DNA of 64,000 nucleotides from an uncultured Selenomonadales bacterium (GCA_900315155.1 OMYB01000001.1:62001-126000); one strand, 5' to 3'; shown: positions 18,634-30,368, counted from the first letter of the stretch. A program made the numbers and translations. The notes: generated by a model not told the origin, from the letters alone.

Positions 18634-19860
18634 TCATGAAACAACGGTCATGGCATCCAGAAGCGGCATCGCCACGGATAACAAGATGCCAAATACAATG
18701 CCTCCGATGATGAGGATGGCAACCGGCTGTGCCATGGCCTCGATGCGCTTCAGCTGATTTTCTGCAATCACGCGGCACAGGGCAGCGGCATGGCGGAGCA
18801 TCATGGGCAAATGGCCGGCGCGTTCTCCCGCTACGGCCATGTCGAGGAGCGATGCCGGGCAGGCCTCGCGCAGAGGCTGCCACCATGGCTGACCGGACTG
18901 AACGGACTTTGATGCCTGGTGAAGCTTTTGCCGCAGATAGTGGTTTTCTGTCGTCCCCGAAAGCATCTCCAAAGACCGATCCAGGCGGATGCCGCTCTCA
19001 AGGAGCACCGACAGCGTGTCGAGAAGCCTCTGCCAGCTGCTGTAGACGCGCAGGCGGCCGAATACTGGTGCACGGAGGCGCCATGCATCGATAGCCAGGC
19101 GCACCGTCTCGACCCTGTATAAGGCACAGGCCACGCCGGCCAGCAGGAACAGTCCGCCGATGACGAAGGGCCAATTGGCCGCGATCCAGGAGGAAGTCCC
19201 CAGAAGAATCTGCGTGGGCAACGGAAGGTCCGCATGCAAGCTCGTGAGCAGGTCCGTAAAGACGGGAAGGACGAAAAGGCTCATGAGGATGATGACGCAT
19301 AGAGAGCAGACAACGAGAATCGCCGGATAGAGCATGGCCGATTTCATCTCCTCCCCTGCCTGATAGGCTGTGCTGAGGTAATCGGCCAGGCGCTCCAAAA
19401 TCTCCTGCAGCGTACCGCTCGCCTCGCCCACCGCCACGAGCTCGCATATGGCAGGCGGAAAAGCCTGTGGGAAGCGGCGAAGCGTATCGGCGAAGGGGCG
19501 CCCTTTCTGAAGGTCCTCCTCGGCCGCCTGAAGCAGAACACGCCGTGCGCCTCCGCTCTCCTGCCTGGCCAATACAGATACAGCCTCATGGAGCGGCAGT
19601 CCGCCCGCAAGCATGACATGCAGCTGGCGGAAGAGCAGTACGGCATCTTTCCTGCCCAGGTCACTATGCGAAGCAAAACTTTGTGATAGCGAATCAATGG
19701 ATGCCAGGGATGATGACGGAGCATCCTCGCTCGCGAGATACGTCACCCAGAGTCCCTGCGTGCGCAGCTTCCTCGCTGCTGAGGAACGAGAATCGGCAGC
19801 GATTTGCCCTGTGAAGATTTTACCGGCGCGGTTGCTGGCCTTGTAATGGAATTGTGACAT
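18634..19860 (-). CDS. pilC: Type IV pilus/type II secretion inner-membrane platform protein (PilC/GspF family)
   Basis: A 408-aa protein with two repeated GspF domains (about residues 70-190 and 275-395), each followed by hydrophobic segments, with the typical N-terminal cytoplasmic region starting MSQFHYKASNRAGK. It forms the inner-membrane platform that works with the assembly and retraction ATPases. It is 18 bases downstream of pilT. No pilB, pilin or pilQ gene lies in the window. Confidence 0.92.
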   Translation of the reverse strand: MSQFHYKASNRAGKIFTGQIAADSRSSAARKLRTQGLWVTYLASEDAPSSSLASIDSLSQSFASHSDLGRKDAVLLFRQLHVMLAGGLPLHEAVSVLARQESGGARRVLLQAAEEDLQKGRPFADTLRRFPQAFPPAICELVAVGEASGTLQEILERLADYLSTAYQAGEEMKSAMLYPAILVVCSLCVIILMSLFVLPVFTDLLTSLHADLPLPTQILLGTSSWIAANWPFVIGGLFLLAGVACALYRVETVRLAIDAWRLRAPVFGRLRVYSSWQRLLDTLSVLLESGIRLDRSLEMLSGTTENHYLRQKLHQASKSVQSGQPWWQPLREACPASLLDMAVAGERAGHLPMMLRHAAALCRVIAENQLKRIEAMAQPVAILIIGGIVFGILLSVAMPLLDAMTVVS

Positions 19861-19878
19861 AGGCTTTCCTCTTTCTTT

Positions 19879-20922
19879 TTACCATAAAGGCTGGGAGCGG
19901 TACTTTTCTCTGGTTTCCCGGGTGATCTCCCCTTGCTCGTAGAGGCGGTCGAGATCCATGTCACCGGTCTGCATGCCGCCCCGGGCGAGCATCGTAGAAT
20001 CGAGCTGAGCATATTTCCCCTGGCGGATGAGGCTGCGTACGGCAGGGGTTGCGAGCAAGACCTCCATGGTCGCCACACGTCCACCGTTTTTTGCGGGAAT
20101 CAGCCGCTGGGCAAAGACCGCGAGCAGCACCTCGGCAAGCTGGGCGCGGATGGTCTCCTGCTCCGCCACGGGAAACATGCCTGCGATGCGCAGCGCCGCC
20201 TCCGAAGCCCGTGCGGTGTGCAGGGTGCCGAGCACGAGCGTGCCGGTTTCTGCCGCCATCATGGCCGTACGCATGGTTTCGGCATCGCGGATTTCCCCGA
20301 CGAGGACAATATCCGGCGCCTCACGAAGGGCATTGCGCAGTGCCTCCGCAAAGGAAAGGAAATCCCGTCCGAGCTCCCTTTGGCTGATAAAACACTGGTC
20401 CGGCGTATAGATGTACTCAATGGGATCCTCGAGCGTCACGATATGCGCCGTACGCGAATGATTCACCGCATCGAGGAATGCGGCCAGCGTCGTCGTCTTG
20501 CCGGCGCCGACCTTGCCCGTAACCAGCATGAGCCCATGCTCCGCCGTCGTGAGGTCCGCCAGCGATTCCGGTGCACCGATTTCTTTTAACGTTGGTATCC
20601 GGGCGGGAAGCAGGCGGAGAGCAAGCGCGGGAACGTCCTGCTGGAAATAGGCATTCCCACGAAAGCGGCGATGGTCCGCCACCCACGAAAAGTCCACGGA
20701 TCGTTCCCTGCGCAGGGCTTTGCGCTGATCATCCGTCAGCATCTTGACGAGGACATCCCAAAGCCTCGCCTCTGTCGGTACCGTCCCCGCAGCAAAGGGA
20801 TGCAGGACACCGTCGTGCCGGAACCAGACCGCCTGCCCTGCCGTGACATGGATATCCGAAACCTCCTCGGCTATGGCAGCGCGCACGACCGGCAGCCACC
20901 AGTTCTGCCAGGTATCTGACAA
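19879..20922 (-). CDS. pilT: Type IV pilus retraction ATPase
   Basis: A hexameric secretion ATPase of about 347 aa. It has the N-terminal PAS-like domain with SDIHVTAG, Walker A GKVGAGKTTT, and Walker B in IVLVGEIRDAET; the size and C-terminal region match PilT rather than the larger PilB. It powers pilus retraction and twitching. Start is ambiguous: TTG at 20922 has a GGGGTGG box 5 bases before it, while GTG at 20931 overlaps that box. First gene of a pilT-pilC-exported protein unit. Confidence 0.92.
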   Translation of the reverse strand: MSDTWQNWWLPVVRAAIAEEVSDIHVTAGQAVWFRHDGVLHPFAAGTVPTEARLWDVLVKMLTDDQRKALRRERSVDFSWVADHRRFRGNAYFQQDVPALALRLLPARIPTLKEIGAPESLADLTTAEHGLMLVTGKVGAGKTTTLAAFLDAVNHSRTAHIVTLEDPIEYIYTPDQCFISQRELGRDFLSFAEALRNALREAPDIVLVGEIRDAETMRTAMMAAETGTLVLGTLHTARASEAALRIAGMFPVAEQETIRAQLAEVLLAVFAQRLIPAKNGGRVATMEVLLATPAVRSLIRQGKYAQLDSTMLARGGMQTGDMDLDRLYEQGEITRETREKYRSQPLW

Positions 20923-21006
20923 GAAAACCACCCCATGTAAAAATACTTTTGTTCTTTTCTCTTTTGCATGGTTCTATAAAAGAAATAAAATTCCTGCTGA
21001 AACGTA

Positions 21007-21040
21007 CAAAAAAATTACACCGCTCAATTTAAGCGGTGTA
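21007..21040 (-). terminator. Terminator of truB
   Basis: Perfect 9-bp stem 21016-21024 / 21032-21040 followed on the minus strand by a T run (21008-21015). Confidence 0.9.
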
Positions 21041-21045
21041 AAATA

Positions 21046-21936
21046 TCAGGCTTGATAAACTTTGACGGGACGAATCTCATGAGAAGCTTCATCCCAGGTA
21101 CCGATGCCGAGAAAGCGGTCTGCGGCATAGACGGCTAACGTATGGGGGAGGTTCTGCACCTGCCAGTCGTTGGTGGCCAGGCCGTTCATGAATGCCTTCG
21201 CGCGGTCGGGGCGGAGGTCGTAGCGTGGGAGATGGGATAGCATCTGTGCGGGAGGCAGGAGAGCTTCGGCGCCCTGCTGCGCGAGCTCCTCAAGCGTCAG
21301 GGCGCCGCCAAGACGGAAATCCCCTACCCGCGTGCGCACGAGGAAGCTCATGACGGAAGGGATGCCGAGCGCTTCGCCGAGGTCCGTGCAAAGACTGCGG
21401 ATATAGGTGCCGCGCGAGCAGTCTACGTCCAGCAGGAGCGTGTGCGTCTCCTCCCGGCGCGCGAGCAGGCGCAGCCCGTGAATCGTGACCTGGCGGCTCG
21501 GGATATCGACAGTTTTTCCGGCACGCACGAGGTCGCAGGCGCGTTTGCCGTCGATCTTGATGGCCGAATACGCGGACGGGACCTGCGTGATTTCCCCGAT
21601 GAACCGGGGAAGGACCGCCTCGACCTGTTCTTTTGAGGGCATCGTGAAATGCTCCACCCGCTCCGTGACGGGGCTGAGGTCATCCCCGCTTTCCGTCGCA
21701 AAACCGAGCGTCATTTCCGCCCGGTACGATTTATCCGCGTGCTCGAGGTACTCGATGAGGCGCGTAGCCGGGCCGGCCGCGATGGGCAGCACGCCAGCCG
21801 CGCCTGGGTCCAGCGTGCCTGCGTGCCCCACCTTCTTCGTATGGAGTACACGTCGGACGGTGCCGACCACGTCATGCGAGGACATACCGGGCGGTTTCAG
21901 GATATTCAAAAATCCGGATATTGGTTCGTGTGTCAT
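21046..21936 (-). CDS. truB: tRNA pseudouridine(55) synthase
   Basis: A 296-aa TruB. The catalytic aspartate is D43 in HAGTLDPGAAG, and KSYRAEMTLG is the second conserved motif. It isomerises U55 in the T-loop of tRNAs. Five bases separate it from the ligA stop, so the two are co-transcribed. Normally truB sits with infB-rbfA; here it is downstream of ligA. A strong terminator follows. Confidence 0.96.
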   Translation of the reverse strand: MTHEPISGFLNILKPPGMSSHDVVGTVRRVLHTKKVGHAGTLDPGAAGVLPIAAGPATRLIEYLEHADKSYRAEMTLGFATESGDDLSPVTERVEHFTMPSKEQVEAVLPRFIGEITQVPSAYSAIKIDGKRACDLVRAGKTVDIPSRQVTIHGLRLLARREETHTLLLDVDCSRGTYIRSLCTDLGEALGIPSVMSFLVRTRVGDFRLGGALTLEELAQQGAEALLPPAQMLSHLPRYDLRPDRAKAFMNGLATNDWQVQNLPHTLAVYAADRFLGIGTWDEASHEIRPVKVYQA

Positions 21937-21940
21937 AGAT

Positions 21941-23965
<2,025 letters not shown>

Positions 23966-23972
23966 TTACGCC

Positions 23973-26300
23973 TTACGCCTTTTCAATGGGCGCGTATTTC
24001 TGCATGAGTCCCTTGACGCCCTGACCGGGGAAGGCGATTTTCAGCTCGACCTCTTCGCCTGTGCCTTTGACCGAGACGACCGTGCCCGTGCCCCACTTCG
24101 CATGATGCGCTTTGTCGCCGACCTTCCACGTGACCGTCGTATCCGGACGGATCACGCCCGCAGCGGGCTTTGCCGCCTGCTGGACACGGCGTTTCTGCAA
24201 GGCCTGCATGGCCTCGTACGCAGACTGCGGCTGACCCTGGAAGTGCACGCCATGCCCCATCTGCTGCGCGCCCGGATGAAAGGCCGTTTCATGCTGCATG
24301 GGACGCTGCTGCCGCCACGATGGCGCCTGGCTGCGCTCACCTGGGGACATCACGCCGCCGAAACCGTCGGAGATGAGGATTTCTTTGTCCTCAGCCGGAA
24401 TCTCAGCGAGGAAACGCGATGGAGGGAATGCATTCGTATGACCGTAGATCATGCGCTGACGCGCATACGTCAGGTAGAGTTTCTGCTGGGCGCGCGTGAT
24501 GCCGACATAGCAGGTACGGCGTTCCTCCTCCATCTCACTGGGCTCGGTGAGTGTGCGGGAGTGCGGGAACATGCCATCCTCCATGCCTGCCATGAAGACG
24601 ACAGGGAACTCGAGACCCTTGGCGGAGTGCAGGGTCATGAGCGTGACGCGGTCATCCTCCATATTCGCATTGTCAATATCCGAAACGAGCGAAAGCTGGG
24701 AAAGGAAGGTCTCGAGGTCAGGATTTTCCTCCTGTGCCTCGAAGTCTCGTGCCACGCCGACGAATTCCTTGAGGTTTTCGATGCGCGATTCGTTCTCCGG
24801 CTTTTTATCTTTTTTCAATTCGTCGATATACTTCGTATCATCCAGTACGCGCTCGACAAGATCATCGAGATGCATATCGGGAGCCTCAGCCATGAGGTCG
24901 AGGATGAGCCCCGAAAACGCGAGCATCTTGCTTTTTGCACGCGCCGTGATGCCCGCCTGGTCGAGGAGTGCCTCCTCGGCGATGGCATCGAAGAGCGTGA
25001 GCCCCTGTGACTCGGCAAACTCGGTCAGTTTCGCGATGGTCGTCGCACCGATGCCCCGTTTCGGCGTATTGATGACGCGCAGCAGGCTGACAGTATCGAG
25101 CGGATTGTAGATGATGCGCAGGTAGGCGAGAATGTCCTTGATTTCCTTGCGGTCATAGAATTTCAGCCCGCCGACCATCGTGTAGGGCAGGCCGCGGCGC
25201 ATGAACGTCTCCTCGATGACACGCGACTGCGCATTCGTTCGGTAGAGGATCGCGACATCCCCATACTCCATGCCCGCATCCATATGTCTCTGCTCGATGG
25301 TCGAGGCGATGAAGTCCGCCTCGTCCCTTTCATCGCGCGCCTCATACGTCGTGATGGTATCGCCCTGTGCGTTTTCGGTCCAGAGATTCTTCGGCTTGCG
25401 GTTCTCGTTGTGCTCGATGACCGCATTCGCCGCATCGAGGATGGTCTTCGTCGAGCGGTAATTCTGCTCGAGCTTGATGACCGTCGCATCGGGGTAATCT
25501 TTCTCGAAATCCATGATGTTCTGGATATCGGCACCGCGCCAGCCGTAAATGGACTGATCAGCATCGCCGACGACGCAGAGGTTGCGGTAGCCGCCCGCCA
25601 GCATTTTCGTGAGCTGGTACTGCGCGCCGTTCGTGTCCTGATACTCATCGACGAGGATATAGTGAAAACGGTTCTGGTATTTCGCACGGACTTCCTCATT
25701 TTCCTCGAGCAGGATGACGGACAGCATGAGCAGATCATCGAAGTCGAGCGCGTTGTTCTCGCGCAGCGTCTTCTGATACATCTCGTAGAGGTCTGCCACC
25801 TTCTCCTGATGGAAGTTGCCCGCGTTCTTCTTCATTTCCGCGGGACCTTCGAGCTTGTTCTTCGCATTTGAGATTGCGTTGAGGACATGGCTCGGCGTGT
25901 ACTGCTTGTCATCCAGGTTCAAGGTCTTCAGGCAGCGTTTGATGACCGTCTGGCTGTCCGTCGTATCGTAGATCACGAAATTGCTTTTATAGCCGCCAAG
26001 TGCCTCGATCTCACGGCGCAGGAAACGGGCGCAGAACGAATGGAATGTACTCAGCCAGACTTCCTTCGCGGCATCGCCGATGAGGTTGTCGACGCGCTCG
26101 CGCATCTCCGTCGCCGCTTTGTTCGTAAACGTGATGGCGAGGATGTTCCACGGGCGCACCCCATGCGCGAGCAGGTTCGCGATACGGCAGGTCAGTACCT
26201 TCGTCTTGCCCGAACCGGCACCCGCCATGATGAGCAGCGGTCCCTCCTGATGCTCGACGGCCTTTTTCTGGGCTGGATTCAGCCCGCTGAAAATATCCAA
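23973..26300 (-). CDS. pcrA: ATP-dependent DNA helicase PcrA/UvrD
   Basis: A 775-aa superfamily 1A helicase: Walker A AGAGSGKT (26-33), VDEYQDTN motif II, and other UvrD motifs to the conserved TLHSAKGLEF. The C-terminal tail ends in a Tudor-like domain (about the last 60 residues) that in PcrA contacts RNA polymerase. The true start is the TTG at 26300 with an AGGAGG box 7 bases before it; reading further upstream to an ATG at 26378 would run through a terminator hairpin. Operon with ligA and truB. Confidence 0.96.
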   Translation of the reverse strand: MDIFSGLNPAQKKAVEHQEGPLLIMAGAGSGKTKVLTCRIANLLAHGVRPWNILAITFTNKAATEMRERVDNLIGDAAKEVWLSTFHSFCARFLRREIEALGGYKSNFVIYDTTDSQTVIKRCLKTLNLDDKQYTPSHVLNAISNAKNKLEGPAEMKKNAGNFHQEKVADLYEMYQKTLRENNALDFDDLLMLSVILLEENEEVRAKYQNRFHYILVDEYQDTNGAQYQLTKMLAGGYRNLCVVGDADQSIYGWRGADIQNIMDFEKDYPDATVIKLEQNYRSTKTILDAANAVIEHNENRKPKNLWTENAQGDTITTYEARDERDEADFIASTIEQRHMDAGMEYGDVAILYRTNAQSRVIEETFMRRGLPYTMVGGLKFYDRKEIKDILAYLRIIYNPLDTVSLLRVINTPKRGIGATTIAKLTEFAESQGLTLFDAIAEEALLDQAGITARAKSKMLAFSGLILDLMAEAPDMHLDDLVERVLDDTKYIDELKKDKKPENESRIENLKEFVGVARDFEAQEENPDLETFLSQLSLVSDIDNANMEDDRVTLMTLHSAKGLEFPVVFMAGMEDGMFPHSRTLTEPSEMEEERRTCYVGITRAQQKLYLTYARQRMIYGHTNAFPPSRFLAEIPAEDKEILISDGFGGVMSPGERSQAPSWRQQRPMQHETAFHPGAQQMGHGVHFQGQPQSAYEAMQALQKRRVQQAAKPAAGVIRPDTTVTWKVGDKAHHAKWGTGTVVSVKGTGEEVELKIAFPGQGVKGLMQKYAPIEKA

Positions 26301-26324
26301 AACAGTTCCTCCTCGTGCCTGCGA

Positions 26325-26353
26325 TAAAAAATCCGCCTCGTGCGGGAGGCGGA
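26325..26353 (-). terminator. Terminator of the pyrophosphatase gene
   Basis: Perfect 8-bp stem 26332-26339 / 26346-26353, then a T run on the minus strand (26325-26331). Confidence 0.9.
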
Positions 26354-26382
26354 CTGATGGTCTTTCGTTAACCTGCAATCAG

Positions 26383-28032
26383 TTAGTTCTGTGCGATGCG
26401 TTTTACTGCCTCAGAAAGCGGCGGTACGATCTGCTTCTTGCGGCTCATGACGCCCGGCAGGTAGATATGCGTACCGGAAGCATCCTTCTTGAAAGCTTCA
26501 CCGATGAGCGTCTTCGGGGAGCCGGCATACAGCAGGTACGTGGCCTCCTCAAGGATATCCGTAACCATGACGAGGCTCATGTCAAAGCCTTCCTTCTCGC
26601 AGATGGAGCTCATGGCCTCGATGAGCTGCGGCTCGATGTCGAGAACTTCCTTCGGATCCATGACGGAAATCTGGCTGATGATGACATGGTAATCGCCGAA
26701 CTGGAACTCCTTGAGGTCCGTCTTGGCAATCTCAGCCGGCGTCATATCGCCGATACCGGCACCAGCCTTCAGCATTTCCATACCGTAGGACTTCAAGTCC
26801 ACATCGGCGATCTCGGCGAGGCGCTGTGCCGTCTTCTTGTCCTTTTCCGTGCACGTCGGGCTCTTGAAGAGGACCGTATCGGAAAGGATAGCGGAAAGCA
26901 GCAGACCGGCGATGGATTTCGGGATATCGACATCGTGATCCCAATGCATGTTGGCTACGATCGTAGCCGTGCAGCCGACCGGCTCTGCATGCGTGTAAAT
27001 CGGCTCGCTCGTCTGGATACCGCCGAGGCGATGATGGTCGATGATCTCCGTGATCTTGGCCTCCTCGATGCCTTCGACCGCCTGGCCACGCTCATTGTGG
27101 TCGACGAGGATGACTTTATCGCGCTCCGGGACCATGAGGTTATCGCGGCTCACGAGACCGACGATGCGGCCGTTCTCGACCACCGGATAGTTGCGGTAGT
27201 TCGTGTTCTCCATCGTCCCCTTGATATCGGAGAGCAGGTCCATCGGCTTGAAGCAGCTCGGATTCTCATGCATGATGCGGCGGATTGGCACGCACTGGTT
27301 GATGAGGCGGGCCACCGTGTACGTATCATACGGCGTGGAGAGCAGGAATACGCCCTTCTTCTGGCATTCCTCGACAACAGCAGACGAAACGCGGCCGTCG
27401 CCCGTCACGAGCATGCAGGCAATGCCCTGGTCAATGCAGCGAACGAGCGTCTCATCATGGCGGTCACCGACGATGACGATATCCTTCGGCTCAATGGTGG
27501 ACTCAATCGTCTCGACGGAGCCGGCGGCGATGCGGACACTGCCCTCGATGAAAGCACCCTCATCCCCGTCGACGAGGACTTCGCTGTCCGTTGCACGGAT
27601 GATGTCGCGGAAGCGCACGCGCATCTCTGAGAGTTTCTGCATGCTGAGTTCCTGGAAATAACGCTTTGCGAGGTCGGAAACCGTTACGATACCAACGAGC
27701 ACACCCTTGCTGTCCGTTACCGGCACCGAGCGGAGGTCATTCTTGCGCATGACCTCACCGAGGTGGCGCAGCGTATCATGCTGCTTCACAACGATCGTGC
27801 AGTCGAGCATGATATCCTTGACACGCGGATAGAGATCGCTCAGGAGAAGCGGCTGCTCCACATGGAAATAGTCGAGCGCGTACTTCGTCTCGGCATTCAC
27901 CTTGCCAGCGCGGGCTGCAACGACATTTTCGCCGAGCGCCTGCTTCAGGTGGGCATAGCCGATGGCCGAGCAGATGGAGTCCGTATCCGGATTGCGGTGG
28001 CCGATGGTATAGATAGGTTTCGTATTGCTCAT
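26383..28032 (-). CDS. ppaC: CBS/DRTGG-regulated manganese-dependent inorganic pyrophosphatase
   Basis: A 549-aa family II pyrophosphatase. DHH domain motifs are HRNPDTDS (12-19) and, later, IIDHHRLGG; between them lie a CBS domain, a DRTGG domain and a second CBS domain (about 70-310), and a DHHA2 domain ends the protein. Such CBS-PPases hydrolyse PPi and are controlled by adenine nucleotides through the CBS pair. I chose the ATG at 28032; the AGGAGG box is 12 bases away, slightly long. The gene has its own promoter and terminator. Confidence 0.93.
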   Translation of the reverse strand: MSNTKPIYTIGHRNPDTDSICSAIGYAHLKQALGENVVAARAGKVNAETKYALDYFHVEQPLLLSDLYPRVKDIMLDCTIVVKQHDTLRHLGEVMRKNDLRSVPVTDSKGVLVGIVTVSDLAKRYFQELSMQKLSEMRVRFRDIIRATDSEVLVDGDEGAFIEGSVRIAAGSVETIESTIEPKDIVIVGDRHDETLVRCIDQGIACMLVTGDGRVSSAVVEECQKKGVFLLSTPYDTYTVARLINQCVPIRRIMHENPSCFKPMDLLSDIKGTMENTNYRNYPVVENGRIVGLVSRDNLMVPERDKVILVDHNERGQAVEGIEEAKITEIIDHHRLGGIQTSEPIYTHAEPVGCTATIVANMHWDHDVDIPKSIAGLLLSAILSDTVLFKSPTCTEKDKKTAQRLAEIADVDLKSYGMEMLKAGAGIGDMTPAEIAKTDLKEFQFGDYHVIISQISVMDPKEVLDIEPQLIEAMSSICEKEGFDMSLVMVTDILEEATYLLYAGSPKTLIGEAFKKDASGTHIYLPGVMSRKKQIVPPLSEAVKRIAQN

Positions 28033-28073
28033 AATTCGCAAAATCCTCCTCAAATAAATCATCAATTGTCTCT

Positions 28074-28102
28074 ATTATACGCAAAAAATATTTGTTCGTC
28101 TA
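28074..28102 (-). promoter_or_regulatory. Promoter of the pyrophosphatase gene
   Basis: Minus-strand -35 TAGACG (28097-28102), 17-bp spacer and perfect -10 TATAAT (28074-28079). Confidence 0.65.
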
Positions 28103-28195
28103 CCTATTTTTCCTGCTTTCTCTTTGCGCAGCGGACGCATCTTTGCTAAACTATAGGAAAATAATCGTTATCGTCGATAAAGAAAGGATTCTTCC

Positions 28196-28993
28196 ATGAA
28201 AATCAATATGCCCCAATCCTATTTCAGTAAGCTCATGCGCGCCATTGTCGAATTCCAGATGATCGAGGACGGCGACCACATCCTCATCGGCGTCTCGGGC
28301 GGCAAGGACAGCATCTTCCTCGCCTATGCCCTCGCCATCCTGCGCGAGCGCCTGCACAAGGATTTCCAGCTCTCTGCACTGACCATCAACCCGATGTTCC
28401 CGGATGTAACCTTCGATACGGAGCGCATCGTCAAATTCTGCGAAAGCCTGGCCATCCCCTACGACACGATTGACGTCGATATCGCCGGCACGATTGAGAA
28501 ACAGGGCGGCAAGAATCCCTGCTTCACCTGCGCTTACTTCCGCCGCGGTGCCATGAACCACTACGCCAAAGACCACGGCATGAACAAAGTCGCCTACGCC
28601 CACCATAACGACGACGCCGTAGAAACGTTCCTCATGAGCATTCTCTACTCCGGCCAGGTCACAACGTTCACGCCCGTCACCTATCTGGACCGCATCGGCG
28701 TCACCGTCATCCGCCCGCTCATCTACTTCCGTGAGCAGGAAACCCGCGATGCCGTGAAACTCCACGGATTCACGCCCGAGCCATCCCCCTGTCCGCACGA
28801 CGGACACACCATCCGCCAGACGGTCAAGGAACTCATCGCGAAACTCGAAAACGACGTTCCCATCCCCGACCTCTACAACCATCTCGCCTCCGCCATGCGC
28901 GAAGGCGACGGCGAACTCTGGCCGCGCGCCAAGAATCGCAAAGAGATGCGGGAAACCTATTTTTCCTATCTGGGAAACCAAAAGAAAGATTGA
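28196..28993 (+). CDS. TtcA-family PP-loop ATPase (tRNA thiolation type)
   Basis: A 265-aa PP-loop protein with SGGKDS at 34-39, a CxxC pair at C109 and C112 and a third cysteine C199 in SPCPHDG. This three-cysteine pattern matches TtcA-type enzymes, which carry an FeS cluster and make 2-thiocytidine at tRNA position 32. It is somewhat shorter than E. coli TtcA, and clade members have not been tested, so the modified base is not certain. It stands alone on the plus strand, divergent from the pyrophosphatase gene, and shares a bidirectional terminator with pyrE. Confidence 0.82.
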   Translation: MKINMPQSYFSKLMRAIVEFQMIEDGDHILIGVSGGKDSIFLAYALAILRERLHKDFQLSALTINPMFPDVTFDTERIVKFCESLAIPYDTIDVDIAGTIEKQGGKNPCFTCAYFRRGAMNHYAKDHGMNKVAYAHHNDDAVETFLMSILYSGQVTTFTPVTYLDRIGVTVIRPLIYFREQETRDAVKLHGFTPEPSPCPHDGHTIRQTVKELIAKLENDVPIPDLYNHLASAMREGDGELWPRAKNRKEMRETYFSYLGNQKKD

Positions 28994-29005
28994 ATCCTCC
29001 AACGC

Positions 29006-29045
29006 AAAAGACAGCAGCCGCAAATCGCAGCTGCTGTCTTTTGTT
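29006..29045. terminator. Bidirectional terminator between the TtcA-like gene and pyrE
   Basis: Perfect 13-bp stem 29006-29018 / 29030-29042 with A and T runs at both bases. Confidence 0.9.
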
Positions 29046-29062
29046 TACTATGAGAATACGAG

Positions 29063-29653
29063 TCACTTGCCCGTGCTGCCACGTTTTGTCATCGGGACGC
29101 CCTCTTTGCAGAGCGGGCACTCATCCGGTTTCCACGTCTCAACGTTGAGGTGCAGGAGAGCCGTGCACGGGATATCGCCGAAGTTGACGTGGCCGCCGCT
29201 GCGGTCGACGAGCATGCTGACGGCTACCGGCGTACCGCCTGCTGCCTGGACGACGTCGATGACTTCCTGGATGGAGCCGCCCGTCGTGACGATGTCCTCG
29301 ACAATGAGGCAGCGCTCGCCCCGGTGCAGCTTAAACCCGCGGCGGAACGTCATCTTGCCGTTGACGCGCTCCGTGAAGATGGCGCGCGTTCCAAGAGCCT
29401 TGCCCGTCTCATGGGCAAGCAGGATGCCGCCGGTCATCGGGCCGACAACCGTCTCGATGTTGGCGTCCTTGAATTTCTCGGCCATGGCCTCGCAGAGGCG
29501 CTGCGTATATTCCGGATGCTGCAGCACGTTGAATTTCTCCACGTAATGCGGGCTGTGCAGGCCGGACGTCAGCAGGAAGTGGCCATCCATGATGGCATTC
29601 GTCTTCTTCAGGAGTTCTTTGACTTCTTCTTCTGTCATGGATTTATCGCTCAT
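29063..29653 (-). CDS. pyrE: Orotate phosphoribosyltransferase
   Basis: A 196-aa PRTase. The PRPP-binding loop is LIVEDIVTTGGS and the FTERVNGK segment is typical of the long-lived thermophile/Firmicutes PyrE type. It makes OMP from orotate and PRPP. The start overlaps the pyrF stop by four bases. The C-terminus carries two CPLC-region cysteines (DECPLC), an extension also seen in related Firmicutes enzymes. Last gene of the pyrimidine operon. Confidence 0.96.
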   Translation of the reverse strand: MSDKSMTEEEVKELLKKTNAIMDGHFLLTSGLHSPHYVEKFNVLQHPEYTQRLCEAMAEKFKDANIETVVGPMTGGILLAHETGKALGTRAIFTERVNGKMTFRRGFKLHRGERCLIVEDIVTTGGSIQEVIDVVQAAGGTPVAVSMLVDRSGGHVNFGDIPCTALLHLNVETWKPDECPLCKEGVPMTKRGSTGK

Positions 29654-30366
29654 TTTACCGTCTCCATTTCTTTCAGGATAGCAAGGGCTGCGGCGCGCGG
29701 GTCCTCCGCGGCGCGGATTGGACGCCCGATAACGAGATGGGAGGAACCGTTCTTCAGGGCCTGCGACGGCGTCGCAATACGGCTCTGATCATTGGCATCG
29801 CTGCCAGCCGGGCGGACGCCTGGCGTGACGATGAGGAAATCCGGGCCGCATGCCTCGCGGATGATTGATGCCTCCTGCGGGGATGCGACAACGCCGTCGA
29901 GTCCGGCTTTCTGTGCAAGTTTCGCAAGGCGCAGCACCACTGACTTGATAGGCATATCCAGTCCCAGCTGCTCCCAGTCCTCGTCGTTGATGCTCGTAAG
30001 CACCGTGACCGCAATGATTTTCGGCGGCTCGATACCCTGTTTTGCTGCCGCTTCATGAACCATATCGCAGGCGGTCTTCATCATCGTATAGCCGCCGCCA
30101 GCGTGGACGTTCACGATGTCCGCACCGAGATTCATGAGCGAGCAGAGCCCGCCGCCGACTGTGGCGGGGATATCATGCAGCTTGAGGTCGAGGAAAACAT
30201 GCTTCCCCTGCCCCTTCAGCCACGTGACGATATCGCTGCCGACGCGGTAATAGAGCTCCATGCCCACCTTGTACCAATCGACCGCATCGCCGAGCTCCGC
30301 TACGAGCTTTTTCGGCGACTCGAGATCGTGATAGTCCAGCGCGACAATCAAGCGTTCATCTGTCAA
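29650..30366 (-). CDS. pyrF: Orotidine-5'-phosphate decarboxylase
   Basis: A 238-aa OMP decarboxylase that produces UMP. The DxKxxD catalytic motif appears as DLKLHDIP, and GVRPAGSDANDQ is the phosphate-binding segment. Start is a TTG at 30366 six bases after AGGGAGGG; there is no in-frame ATG near it. It lies 2 bases after pyrD. Confidence 0.96.
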   Translation of the reverse strand: MTDERLIVALDYHDLESPKKLVAELGDAVDWYKVGMELYYRVGSDIVTWLKGQGKHVFLDLKLHDIPATVGGGLCSLMNLGADIVNVHAGGGYTMMKTACDMVHEAAAKQGIEPPKIIAVTVLTSINDEDWEQLGLDMPIKSVVLRLAKLAQKAGLDGVVASPQEASIIREACGPDFLIVTPGVRPAGSDANDQSRIATPSQALKNGSSHLVIGRPIRAAEDPRAAALAILKEMETVK

Positions 30367-30368
30367 GA

